Assembly (NCBI GenBank): GCA_015956445.1
Contig: WIUZ02000002.1
Location: 2,480,001 to 2,544,000 of the forward strand
From: Thelephora terrestris
Taxonomy: Eukaryota; Basidiomycota; Agaricomycetes; Thelephorales; Thelephoraceae
Direction of reading: 5' to 3'
Length of the DNA stretch: 64,000 nt
Both the position numbers and the translations under genes were made by a program. The notes under the pieces are model-generated. The model was not told the origin of the DNA. It made no database searches and worked only from the letters and a program-made list of their open reading frames with translations. Below, in pieces: positions 10,220 to 23,400 of this stretch. Position 1 is the stretch's first letter. Every line of letters starts with the position of its first letter.

Positions 10220-12600
10220 TCAACAAACACGATCGGCGGCGGGAGAAGGAGGGTCAGAAGGGGGGAGCGGCACACGTTCTTCCTCCTCTTCAGGGACGTT
10301 GTTGTAGATGGCTTCCTCCCTTGAGACTTTCGCAGAGAATGAGGAAAGGGCGCTAAAGATCGAATTCCAGTGGTGCTCGTTGAGGTTGTTGGCAAGGTAG
10401 TCCATAAACTTCACAGTTGTGGGGCCCCAAAACTCGGTGTTGAACTGTTGGCCAGAGGTGATGAAATCACCCGTGGCATGCATCTTGTAAGCACGTTCGA
10501 CCTGATAAACACCCGGGTCAGTGATAGGAACAAATGCCGTGAAAAGGGGATGACATACAGCGGCAGTCGCAAGGGCAAGAACTCCGATCGGTCGGTCTCC
10601 AACTCCCGGGTCTTCGCAAGTTGGTGCTTCCATTATGCCTGATGAGGAATAGTAACTGAGGAGTGTTTCAAGGATGGGATCCGATTGAAAAACCCCGCGC
10701 CTCGTCTACATAGAAAGTCAGAAGAGAGTAGGGGAACAATACAAAAAAAAGACGTGCCGTTTTGTATCCACCAACTCCGGGGTGATTCGGAATGTCGCCC
10801 ACGACGTATTCGCACCAGATTATCGGATGGTCCCCATCAGACTTGAAAAGCTGTGTGATGTAGTCAGCCCTTGCATGGATGGTGTCGAGCCTCTTCCTGC
10901 GGAATGTGTTGGTGAGGTGTCGTTGAACGGCCGTGATAGCAGCAGAAGCGAGGTGGTTGCGAAGGACCCCAAGCGAGGAGATGGTCTTGTGAAGAGATAA
11001 GCATTTGAAAGAGTGCGAGCGAGAGATGCTTACTGGGTGATATACGGCGTCACTGTGCCGGATCCGTGCAGGGAAGATGGGATAAACGATGTCATATGAT
11101 GCTTGGATGGAATCCAGGTCTGGGTTAGTCCAGGGTGCCTCCGAATTGGCAACCTGCTTCATCACATAGCGGATGAATTCGTTACGGAAGCCGGCACGAA
11201 GATGTGCTGGGAGGTCTTTGATGCCAGGATACACTCTCGTCCCCTTCTGGACCCTTGCAAGGGTGAAAGTCGGGAGAGGGTTGTCCTCAAACTAGAGAAA
11301 GGGCGTTAACGAGTAAAAGAAGTGAGGGTTGGGCGATAAAGTAGCTTACACTTGCTGTGCTTGAAAACGAGCGAGGAATCATTGGAGCTGAGGCCGATCG
11401 TGGCAACCCGCTGCGGTCCAGAGTTCGAACCGAGGCTGAGGCTGAGCGTGCCAACTTGCTGTGGTTTGGGGTTCGAGCTGAGGCCGAGCGTGGCACTTCT
11501 TCATGGTCCGGAGTTCGTAGGTTGAGGGTCACAGATCGGGGCTGTAAGGTGCCATAGGGCGACTGGATCATGGTTCTCCAGTCGTCGACAAGCCCCGTGG
11601 CAGACACTGGGGGCAGGGGCACCTGGAATCAGTGATTACATCTTGATTACATGGTGAATTCATGTGCACTTTTCAATAATTGTAATCGCCGGTTCCAGGT
11701 TGATTACATTTCAAATGTTACCTTGACATGTAATCCAACCAATGTCCACCAATTCCATTTGAAATGTTCTCAAGAAATGTTTCTGGGATGCTTTTGACCT
11801 GTCAGCAAAAATGATACTGCAATGTAATTAGCATGTTCTTCAATCATCTGAGATGTAATCTAAATGCACTCAAAAACATGAGATGTTTTCACAATGTACC
11901 CACTGCACACATTTGGGAAACATTGCTTGGGAACATCTTGAGGAAATTTCAAATGGAGTTGGTGGCAACGGTTGGATTACATGTCAAGGTAACATTTGAA
12001 ATGTAATCAACCTGGAACCGGCGATTACAATTATTGAAAAGTGCACATGAATTCACCATGTAATCAAGATGTAATCACTGATTCCAGGTGCCCCTGCCCC
12101 CAGTGAGAAGGTTGTGCCATTGATGAGGACTCAAATGGGTCGATTGCCCGTGATCGCTTCAACCTAAAAGCGTGCCATCAGTAGGTACAGGGGAGGTTGG
12201 AAAGTTGAGGGAACAGAACGGACTTGGATGTTGTATGAGAGCTCGATTTCTTCCGTTTGGTACCGACCGGTGGCGTCTCGTCAACGTCGGTTGTGGGTTC
12301 GGTATCACCACCGGCATCGAGCGAAGCTTGCGCGAGATTGTCACCCGATGAAGATTCGTTGGAACGGCTCTGAGAAAAATTGAGTGCTCTAATGAGGAAG
12401 GGGGCGGAGAATCAGCTTACATAGATAGCTTCCTGGGCAGCACGGAGCTCGGCCTTCAAAGTGGCAATCTCCTTAGCCATTGTCATCTTCACTGGCTTTG
12501 CTGGGCGAGAGAGGCCGACGGATGCGAGTTGTGAAGGTGTCATATCCGGGGCCCCAGGGTGCGCACTCTTGTTTTTTGAGCGAGTAGCTGGTGGAGGCAT
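10220..12600 (-). pseudogene. DUF6532-like transposon-associated gene, split by a MITE
   Basis: Reading from 12600 (MPPPATRSKNKSAHPGAPD), a low-complexity N-terminus is followed by short introns, a MITE (11605-12105), Ser/Arg/Pro-rich repeats, then a conserved core. The core includes 'VYPGIKDLPAHLRAGFRNEF', 'ARADYITQLFKSDGDHPI', 'GVFQSDPILETLLSYYSSSG', 'RPIGVLALATAA' spliced to 'VERAYKMHATGDFITSGQQF', and a Glu/Pro-rich tail ending 'ADRVC'. The order and spacing resemble the DUF6532 proteins that are multi-copy and transposon-linked in agarics; that name is from memory and needs a profile search. The gene is divergent from the Plavaka transposase at 13214, about 600 bp away. The MITE may lie in an intron or break the gene. 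Confidence 0.6.
11605..12105. mobile_element. 501-bp CACTG-ended MITE, copy 1
   Basis: The ends are inverted repeats beginning CACTGGGGGCAGGGGCACC and continuing through 'tgattacatcttgattacat'. Flanks carry AGA on both sides, a 3-bp target duplication. The whole element folds on itself (the left and right halves are largely complementary). It has no coding potential. Copies 2 and 3 are at 37166-37666 and 54000-54500. Confidence 0.92.
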
Positions 12601-12789
12601 TGAGAGAGTTGTTGGTAGTGGGAGGGAAATAAGTATAGAATGAGACTGGGGTAACTTGGGAGAAAGGTGGGCTGTATTTATACGCCGAGAGAAACAGAGT
12701 GGGGTCCATGTCGGCTGGTGAGACGTCTTTGAGGCACAAGATGCTGCAGGTCGGCAACGAGCACGGTGGTGCATGATGGGGGTTTGAAA

Positions 12790-13100
12790 AGGCGAGGCCG
12801 TACGTTGAATAAGTCGAGGTTGCGTGTCGGACGAGTCGAGGCTGCACATCGGACAGGTCGAGGCTGCGCGTCGGACAAGTTGAGGCTGCACTTTGGGTAA
12901 GTCGAGGCCGCGTGTCGAGCGGTTCACACCCGTCACGCGGCTTCGGCTCATCGCGCACAAGTCCCTTCTTCCCATTCTACGTGGCATCGATAAGCCACGC
13001 CGTCTCAACATTCCATCGATAAGCCGCAACTCCTATCTTCGCCGCAACTCCTATCTTCGCCGCAACTCCTATCTTCGCCGCAACTCCTATCTTCATCACG
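12790..13100. repeat. Short tandem repeats between divergent transposon genes
   Basis: About 12805-12915 holds four to five copies of a 27-bp unit containing 'gtcgaggctgcgcgtcggac'. About 13028-13098 holds four copies of the 18-bp unit 'cgcaactcctatcttcgc'. Both lie in the roughly 600-bp gap from which the DUF6532-like gene and the Plavaka transposase diverge, so they may sit in a shared promoter. Confidence 0.75.
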
Positions 13101-13213
13101 TCAAGTTGAAGAAAAGCTGCGGAACCTCAGCGTGGCATTGATAAGCCCACAGCGTTCCCTTCAAAAACTCCCTCTCCGACGACCTCTCTCAGCCTCCAAC
13201 CCTCTCTTTGAGG

Positions 13214-16200
13214 ATGCTATTTCCATGCAATCAGTGTTCACAGAGGTGTAAGAACCTCAGCGGGCTCAAACGGCATCAAAACTCGGCCCACCAAGATCAC
13301 CCCAGGCTCAGTATCCTCATAACCGAACTACGCAGGACTTATCACCCGAGTCTGAGTGGTACGTATAGCGTCCTCGCTCCATTACGCTCCCCTCATTCTT
13401 CACAGGCCTGCGGTGTGATAGGCATGGAGAATTTGTCCTACCAAGTGTTCCACCAGAAGCCCCAACCACCAAACTCGACAGCGACTGGACCCCTTTTTCA
13501 TCCCACGCCGGGTTTGAACTTGCCGAGTTTATGTTCACCGACGCCGAACTTTCGCGAAGAAAGATCAACAATCTCCTCGACTTATGGGCTGCCACGCTCG
13601 TCCCCCATGGCGACTCACCACCCATCGCCAACCACCGAGATCTCCATTGCCAGATCGATGCAATCAAGGTGGGCGACGTCCAGTGGGAGAACGTTCGCTT
13701 GAAGTATGACGGACCCCTCCCCGAAACGACCCGTCCTCCAGAGTGGAAGACCACAGACTATGATGTCTGGTATCGGAATCCTCGCGAGGTTGTCAAGAAC
13801 CTCCTCGCTCGTCAGGATCTCGAAGGCCACATCGACTATGCAGCATATCGAGAGTTCAACGGCGAGCAGCGTCAGTACAGCGATATGATGTCCGGTAACT
13901 GGTCTTGGGAACAGTCCGTATGTTTGGACCTCCTTATTTCGCTCACTCTTTTTCTAACCCTTTCGACAGGACTCCATCGCAGAGGACCCATCAACTCACG
14001 GTTGTATGTTCGTCCCAATCATATTAGGCTCTGACAAAACAACAGTTTCCGTCGCTACAGGCCAAAATGACTTCCACCCCCTATATCTTTCAATCGGTAA
14101 CGTTAAGAATCATATTCGTCGCGCGCACAAGAATGCACTTGTTTTGATTGGTTTCCTTCCAATCCCGAAAGGTCTTCGATAAATATTTTATGTTATTAAA
14201 ATATTCTAACATTCTACGATAGGCGCGAAGAAAGACACCGACAACGAGGAGTTTCGATCGTTCAAGAGGGGCCTAACCCATCGATCAATTGCCACAATCC
14301 TGCTGCCGCTGAAACCCTACATGACCACCCCCGATATCATCATGTGCCCCGACCGTTACTTTCGCCGTGTCCTCTACGGCCCCGGACCGCATATCGCCGA
14401 CTATCCTGAGCAGTCGATCCTTGCATGGATCCTCTACGGATGGTGCCCAACATGCTTTGGTCTCCCAGATTCCCTCGACACGCCATGCCGCCACCGGTGC
14501 GCAGCCCACACTGAGGTTTTGCTGGGACTGCATGATGAGGAAACTTTGCGAAAGTCGTACGGGATTGCACCCAGTGCCATGGTAAGTATGGATTTCCTTG
14601 CAAACAACATTCTATTGATTATACCCAGCCCTACACATCATACTTTCCAAGGGGTGACATCCACAAGGTGATCACCGTTGATCTACTGCATCAAGTGATC
14701 AAAGGTGTCTTCAAGGATCACCTCGTTGAGTGGGTCGGGAAGTATCTCGAGCATAGCCATGGAGCAGCAGCTGGCGCCCGAGTGACTGATGAAATTGACC
14801 GCCGGTGAGCGGCTATGTATTTACTGCCGGCGTTGTCCCCTGTCTCAACAGCGTTGAAATAGAATTGCACTCGCGCCTCCTTTTCCTGGTTTGCGAAGGT
14901 TCAAACAAGGCCGAAACTTTGCACAGTGGACTGGTGATGATTCGAAAGCCTTGATGAAGGTATATTTAATTAATTCTCAGAACTTCGCTGCCGCCGCTCA
15001 CACATTTAATCATAGGTTTACATGAATGCGATCCAGGCTTTTGTCCCCTCCCAGGTTGTCCAAACCTTCGCCGCATTCCTGGAGTTTTGCTACATCGCAC
15101 GCCGCAATGTCATCACTGAAGATTCCCTCAAACAGCTTGATGTTGCGCTCCACCGGTTTCACGAAGCGCGCCAAGTCTTTGCAGGAACGGTTCGGGCAGA
15201 CAATGCTTCGGCATTTTCTCTCCCCCGACAACACGCCATGGTCCACTATCATGCTCACATCGAGAACTTCGGCTCTCCCAATGGCCTCTGCTCGTCGATT
15301 ACAGAATCGAAGCACATCACCGCGGTGAAGCGCCCTTGGCGCCGGTCAAATAAACACAAGGCTCTCCCGCAGATGCTCAAATCCAATGAGCGCCTTGACA
15401 AGCTTGCTGCCGCACGAGCTGATTTTACGGCGCGTGGTATGTTGGCTGACTCGTGCCTGCTGCAAGCTATCAAGGGGGCTGTCATGGACTGCGACAGCGA
15501 AGGTTCCTCAGATGAGGTTGAGAGCGGCGCCGATGACACTGGCAGTGACACTTCTGACGAGATCTGGCATTTTGACACAGACTCCTCCGGCGTTCAAGAT
15601 CTTGGTGCAGTTATCCTCAACAACGCTGAACGCCCTTCCAATATCGATGATGACTACCCTCCCTCACCCCATCCGCCTTCGCCAATCCTGTTGGACGATG
15701 AAGATGACAACGACTACCCTCCCTCACCCCATCCACCTTCGCCAATCTCGTTGGAAGACGAAGACAACGACAACGACTGTGGGCCTGTTGAATCGGGACC
15801 CCTCATGAATGAGGTTCGTCTCATGAGTAAGAAAGGTCAGTGTCTACTACCCTGCAAGTAATTTACAGGCCGTTAATTCATACACAGCACCAACACGAAA
15901 ATACCCCACATCATTCAGCGCGCTTGGTATAAAAATTGGCCAACAGAATATCCTCCAGCTTGCACGCCGTTTCTTGTTCTACCAACTTAACCCAACGTCA
16001 ACCATCGAACCCGACGATCTGACTCTCTCTCTATGTCCGGCGATCTGGGATTCCAAAGTGTCTGTTTACCACTCAGCCACAGCCACATTCCGTGCCCCAA
16101 GTAACCCATCTGGTCCCGGCGGAATGTACTGAGAAGTAATCCGCTCGACTCCGTTCTGGCCAAGGGGTGATATCCCGGGCCCACGTCGGGACTGCATCTT

Positions 16201-16567
16201 CGTTGATATGGGAGATTCGGATAATGGGATGAAGGGGCTCCTCGTTGCCCGTGTCTACCTTTTTTTTAGATTTTCGTACGGCGGAATCAGCTACCCGTGT
16301 GCCCTCGTGCACTGGTATACAACCAGCGACAACCCCGACCCCGATACTGGCCTATGGATCGTGCAGCCGGAATCTGCTCACCAGGGAAGGCGTCATATGA
16401 GCATTATCCACGTCGACTCTATCATTCGCGGCGCACACCTTCTTCCAAAGTTTCTATCGGATGCGCCGGTCTACCGAGAAATTAATTATATGAATGTTCT
16501 CGATCTCTACTCTTCTTTCTACGTGAACAAGTTCATTGATCATCACGCGTTTGAAATAGCCTTTTGA
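13214..16567 (+). pseudogene. Plavaka-family transposase 1 (one nonsense codon)
   Basis: The N-terminus is a C2H2 finger (CNQCSQRCKNLSGLKRHQNSAH), typical of Plavaka transposases. Exons then give 'YDVWYRNPREVVKNLLARQD', 'DYAAYREFNGEQRQ', 'FVPIILGSDKTTVSVATGQN', 'DFHPLYLSIGNVKNHIRRAH', 'YGPGPHIADYPEQSILA', 'HKVITVDLLHQVIKGVFKDH', 'QWTGDDSKALMKVYMNAI' and 'LCSSITESKHITAVKRPWRR'; these are the conserved blocks of the RNase-H-like core. About eight introns of 45-60 bp. An acidic repeat (15650-15780, 'YPPSPHPPSPI' twice) precedes the C-terminal part. Near 16131 an in-frame TGA follows 'NPSGPGGMY', where CGA would be expected, so the copy may be inactive. Start at 13214 is the ATG nearest the finger. 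No element ends were found. Confidence 0.85.
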
Positions 16568-17036
16568 TGTACTTCTCTGTCACCTCGTTACTCGTCGCTA
16601 ATATAAGTCGGAGAAAACTTGCATTGTTTGATTGCGAACAAAGTTCAAACTAAGGTAAGAAAAGTGAAAAAGTACAAATAATCTCTTTGCTGTGTTGCTG
16701 ATGAAGGCCAGATATGCGGCCGTCTGTCCATACAGAGTTGATTGGCAGAGAGCTATACAGATAACCAAAGATCCGGGATTTCCTCGAGAGATCTGCCCCA
16801 CCTTTGTCACGAGCTGGGCAAATCATGAGCACCTGTAGGGCTATCAGGCCAGATCTCCTGAGGTGCGTGAACAGATATTATTTTAATATATTGCCCGTAC
16901 CAATTTCCACAAAATCAAATTATATAATATCCATTATTCATGATAAAAACAATTATTCAAATGATCACGATTTATTTTACTGCTAGTGGAAAATACAAAA
17001 TATCCTGCGTATATTAAACGGAATACACCAAGAGGT
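16568..17036. other. AT-rich spacer, no gene
   Basis: This stretch between Plavaka 1 and E2-A is AT-rich (notably 16870-16990) and has no recognisable coding content. It ends with GAGGT, the left 5-bp target duplication of E2-A. Confidence 0.6.
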
Positions 17037-18835
17037 TGTCAGGGCCACTCTACCCCAACAACTACCAGTGCACTGAGCCGACTCCGCAGAGTACTCACTA
17101 GTCCAACTAGCTTGTGAGAGAACGATCACGTCTCTATTCTTCCGGTAGGTTGTCCGAGGTCACTACAAGTCAGGTCGAAATCCTAAAGAGAAACCCAACC
17201 TAAACCGCACTTCGTTCGGTTTAACAAGCAAGGGTTGATCCCTACAACAGGATTTGATGACTCCACCAGTTGATCGACTGGACGCTCGAAGTGTTCTAAT
17301 ATGACTGCGGGGAGTCTATAGTTACGAGGCGCAGTTGACGCGCAGAGCGGGAGGGAGAGCAGATGGGGATGTCTTGGATCAAACAAGAAACTCTGACTTG
17401 ACCTTAACTGCAACTGGGCTGAGAAGGGCAGAGGATTTCCTGAGGTAACAAAACTAAGGTACTACAATACAGCCACAGTTGCTACTTATACTAAAGGAGT
17501 GGCCATGACGTCAATACCCTAATATACCCTTATCAAGTCCAGAACAAAGGGAGATAAGGAGTGTGAGAACGCTAAGTAAGGGAAGCGAACAAATATGACA
17601 CGTGGGAGAATAAAGGACAAAGGGCCTTACTAGCGTGTGAAGGATTGCATAAAAGATAACGAATGTCCGCACGAAACATAGGGGTAAAGATAACACTAGT
17701 CCTAAAAGAAATAGGGGCATGGTCATGAAAGTTCGTACCTGAATCTAGACCACACCCAAGGGTCAGGTGAGTCCGTCTCGTGGCTTCTGCGATTGGCCAG
17801 AGATATCGAGGACTCTACACATCCCTTGTTGTCTGTAGGTGGTATGATACCAACGGACAGGCAGTAACCTGGGAGTTGCAACCGTAATCGCTTGATCAGA
17901 CCCAGTCTTGATTAGGCATAGCACCTGGGAATATCGTTCTTCCTAAGTGGCACCAGGGATTATATTCTTCGGCCGCCGTTCTCGGCTCGGGCCTACTCTG
18001 CTTCCAAAGCACAACTAGATCAGATAGGGTTACTATCCGATTAGAAGCACAGTGTCCAAATGTTGATACCCCGTGCCCACGTGTGTGTTCCAGGGTTCAG
18101 GGTTGTTCGTAATCGTAAAGTCATGAGGGGTCGTAAAAAGGGGTTCGTGATGTCATAAAGGGGTCATCAGGGTCTTGAGACCTATTTTTAGTGCGCGCGC
18201 GTTCTAGGCGTTCCGGAACGAAGTTCTTCCAAGGCCGTCCCGCGGGCCGAGGTGTCAGCTTGATGTAGTAAGCCAACAATGATGGTACAGGGGCGGAAGT
18301 TGATGTGACCCGGACCAATGAGGTTCGTCGAGGTAGGTCACGTGAAGGATCACCGATCTAGGCTATAAGAAGGACGTCTTCTTGGAGCCATCCTTGATCA
18401 GCAACACCAGCAACTTCCCCATCATCTTACCAAAACATGTCCTTCCCCAACAACCATACCTACAAAGTTGCCAACGGCATCTCCACCATCTCCCATATTG
18501 ACCGTCGTGCCGCCGCTCGCAAGACCTACGCCTGTGCGGCTGGGACTCCTTATACCACGGATGACCAGGTATGGGGGAGACCTAGAGCTTCGTGTGTTCG
18601 CACTAACGCCTTCCTCTAGGTAGAGGAACGTTCTTTTGGCGTTGATGTCAAACTAACGTCTTCTAGATCTTGGAGGTCGTCACGGAAGTAGACCCCGAAC
18701 GTCTCAGGGAGACAATGCCTCATTTGGTGGGGTTGACCTGGGACGATGAGCTCTAGGTCCGTACGATCATCGCCGACTGTCGGAAAAACCCCAGAAGGGT
18801 TATTACGCATTATAATGCAATAATTTAAAAACCGA

Positions 18836-19060
18836 GTTGTAATTAAAACGTCTCATTACTATTTAAATTGCCGTTCGGCACACTCACATTGATATTTGAA
18901 CTATTATTTAAATTGCCATCCGGCACTCTCAAATTGTTATTTGGACTATTATTTAAATTGCCATTCGGCACACTCAAATTGTTATTTGAACTTCTATCAA
19001 ACTGCCATTCAGCGCGCCCGAATTACTAATCAAGATATCAATTCCCTCGTGTAGTTGCTA
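18836..19060. repeat. Subterminal tandem repeats of Plavaka 2
   Basis: About three to four copies of a roughly 60-bp AT-rich unit containing 'attatttaaattgcc' and 'ttcggcacactcaaattg' lie just inside the left end. Such subterminal arrays commonly serve as transposase-binding sites in CACTA-like elements; that role is inference here. Confidence 0.75.
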
Positions 19061-19122
19061 ACGGGTGGGCGCGTTTTAAATGGGGGGCAAGAGTTGTTAT
19101 TGACCATTACTTAATCAGAATG

Positions 19123-21260
<2,138 letters not shown>

Positions 21261-21330
21261 AAAAACGATATATTGCGCAGGGGAGAAAAAAACATTGTTC
21301 GAAAGTCGGGCAAATGATTAGTACATCTAT

Positions 21331-23178
21331 CTAGGCCCTATTCCTCAACTTCCTAGGAGAGGCGGGTCTGTTGACAGGAGTAGGCTTTGGGCGTCGAGAA
21401 ACCTTCTTGGTGGCAGGGGGATCACCAGCATCGCAATCTGAGGGACCTGCAATTGTCTTGGCCGTCTTCGCGCCCTTCTTCTCCCGAGGAGACTTCTTAG
21501 GCTTTGAGGCCTGGGAAATCTCCTCGATCTCGGTAGGGGAGGGGGAGGTGTTACCGACGATGACGATGTTGGAGACTTGAGACGTGGTTGCAGCAGCATG
21601 GGAGATGGTTGACGACATAGATATAGAGACGTGAAGTTCCGGCGGAGTGGACGGCACCTGGGGCGAAGGAGAGCGCGGGACCTGCCCGGTCTCTGCGTCT
21701 GTGTCACCCTCGGTGGTAGGTTCCCGGCACAGCCCACGCCTGAACTCCTCAAGCTCGGCGTCATAGACACCAGCGTCATCGATAAAGTCGTTCTTTGGGG
21801 GGGGTGCTGTGCCAAAGAGAGAAGCGTTGTAGATCCCAAAGATCCTCCTGTAGATGGGATCTGTAGATTCATCTGAATCAGATAGCATGCGCTTGTACGT
21901 CCTGAATGACGCCAGATAGTTGATTCCCGTGATGCTTCCCTTCTCTGCGAAATCCTGATCGGGTGATAACATACACCGAACCTGTGTATGATATTCATAA
22001 GTTTTTAATAACGTACACTATTGAAAAGTCTTACCATGATGGCTGCAAGTGCGATTGCACCTGCAGTGATCTCATGGAGCTCCCACTTCACTGCAATGGG
22101 CTTGGGGCCGGTGCTTCTTCCGCCAGTCCTGATTGATGAACGACCAAATAGAATTACCTTCAGCACCTGAGAATATTTAGTAAATTGTGCGGTGGCCACA
22201 GTGAAAAGACTTACATTTATTAATGCAGGATTCAAGAAGACGTCCTTAGAGTTGGTGGACCCTTCGGGGAAGAGGATTGGCGGGAAAATATGATAACTTG
22301 TCCCACCATTGCTCATTTTTGCACCAATGAGCTTTTGAAGCATTTGGACGTCTCCCCTGCCATCGAATTTCGACGGAAACCAGCCTGGCTCGAAGCCTTT
22401 CCCAAAGATAAAGGCCCCAGATTCTCGGAGGTGACTCATATGAGTTGAGCGGAGAGATGTCATCCTGGATTTCATCTGGGGTGGTTTGAGACGTTAGTAG
22501 ACGTAGACGTGGAGGAAGTGTTGGAAAAACTTACGAAGGATTGACCAGCCTTAGACAAGAAAGCCGGTACGGCCGAATGGGGAACATAGGACAAGACCTC
22601 TTCTCCGCCAGAATCGTGAGCCCTGATGGTGCCGGTTGCTACAACTGGGTCCCCCAAAAGGTGTTCACCAGAAACCGTCCATTTCGGCCATGGGGTACAC
22701 AAAACACAGATCTTTGCCCCGGCCTCTTGGAGCTCCCCCTGAACAGCGTCGTCGATTACCTTTTTCCCTGAAGTACGCGGCTTGTTGGAGGCGGATCCCC
22801 CATTGCGAACCTCCTCTCTCAATCGGGCCCGGTCATTACCCGCAGATAACTGCGCATCACGAAGAGCCTGTTGAGGTAGATAGATTTAAGTTTAATTAGC
22901 GTGTAACATGAAGAAAAAATCATCAGACTTACCGACAGGAGGGCATTTACTTCGGGCGGAGTGACGGTGGAACTCGTTCGAGCAGAGTTCGTGGCAGTCC
23001 TCGAACTTTTATTAGACGTAGCAGACTGCCGCCAACCTACCGCGTTAGACAAACAACGCCGATAAAGTCTGCGATGGCATACCGAGGTAGGGCGGATAGT
23101 TTCCACCTCGTTAATAGTCTCAGAGTCAGATACGTCGGATAGGGAGAACACCTCCATGGCGTACCGGCTCCCAACCAT
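21331..23178 (-). CDS. Plavaka-2 accessory protein, unknown function
   Basis: The gene starts near 23178 (or an inner Met at 23157) and ends at 21331 with a basic tail 'RPASPRKLRNRA'. Conserved-looking blocks are 'VCHRRLYRRC', 'VLCTPWPKWTVSGEHLLGDP', 'HLRESGAFIFGKGFEPGWFP', 'PKPIAVKWELHEITAGAIAL', and 'DFAEKGSITGINYLASFRTY', separated by introns of about 50-60 bp. The C-terminal part is rich in Ser, Pro and Lys, nuclear-localisation-like. It lies immediately downstream of the transposase on the same strand. I do not recognise a named family. The frame appears intact. Confidence 0.65.
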
Positions 23179-23400
23179 CCACAGTGGGTTTTATGTTGAG
23201 GGCTACATCAGAACGTGGTTGACTGATCGGAGAAGTTTGACATATGTTGCCCACGTTGGCCGCGTCGATTACTTAAAATAATAGACGTTCGGTTTTCATC
23301 TGAGGCACACGTAAATTCCTGACCAGTAGGTTTGCTTCCGGTGAAGACGACCTCCCAGGTTTCACTGAGAATTTGATAGAAATGGAATTTCTGGTAAATA

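Noticed and set aside
12893-13141. ORF with four NSYLRR repeats
   Set aside because: It is a read-through of the 18-bp tandem repeat in an intergenic region, with no conserved context.
17511-18318. Minus-strand ORFs in the E2 leader that recur in E2-A and E2-B (and partly E2-C)
   Set aside because: Copies are so similar that any frame is kept; frame lengths differ and there is no sign of coding constraint.
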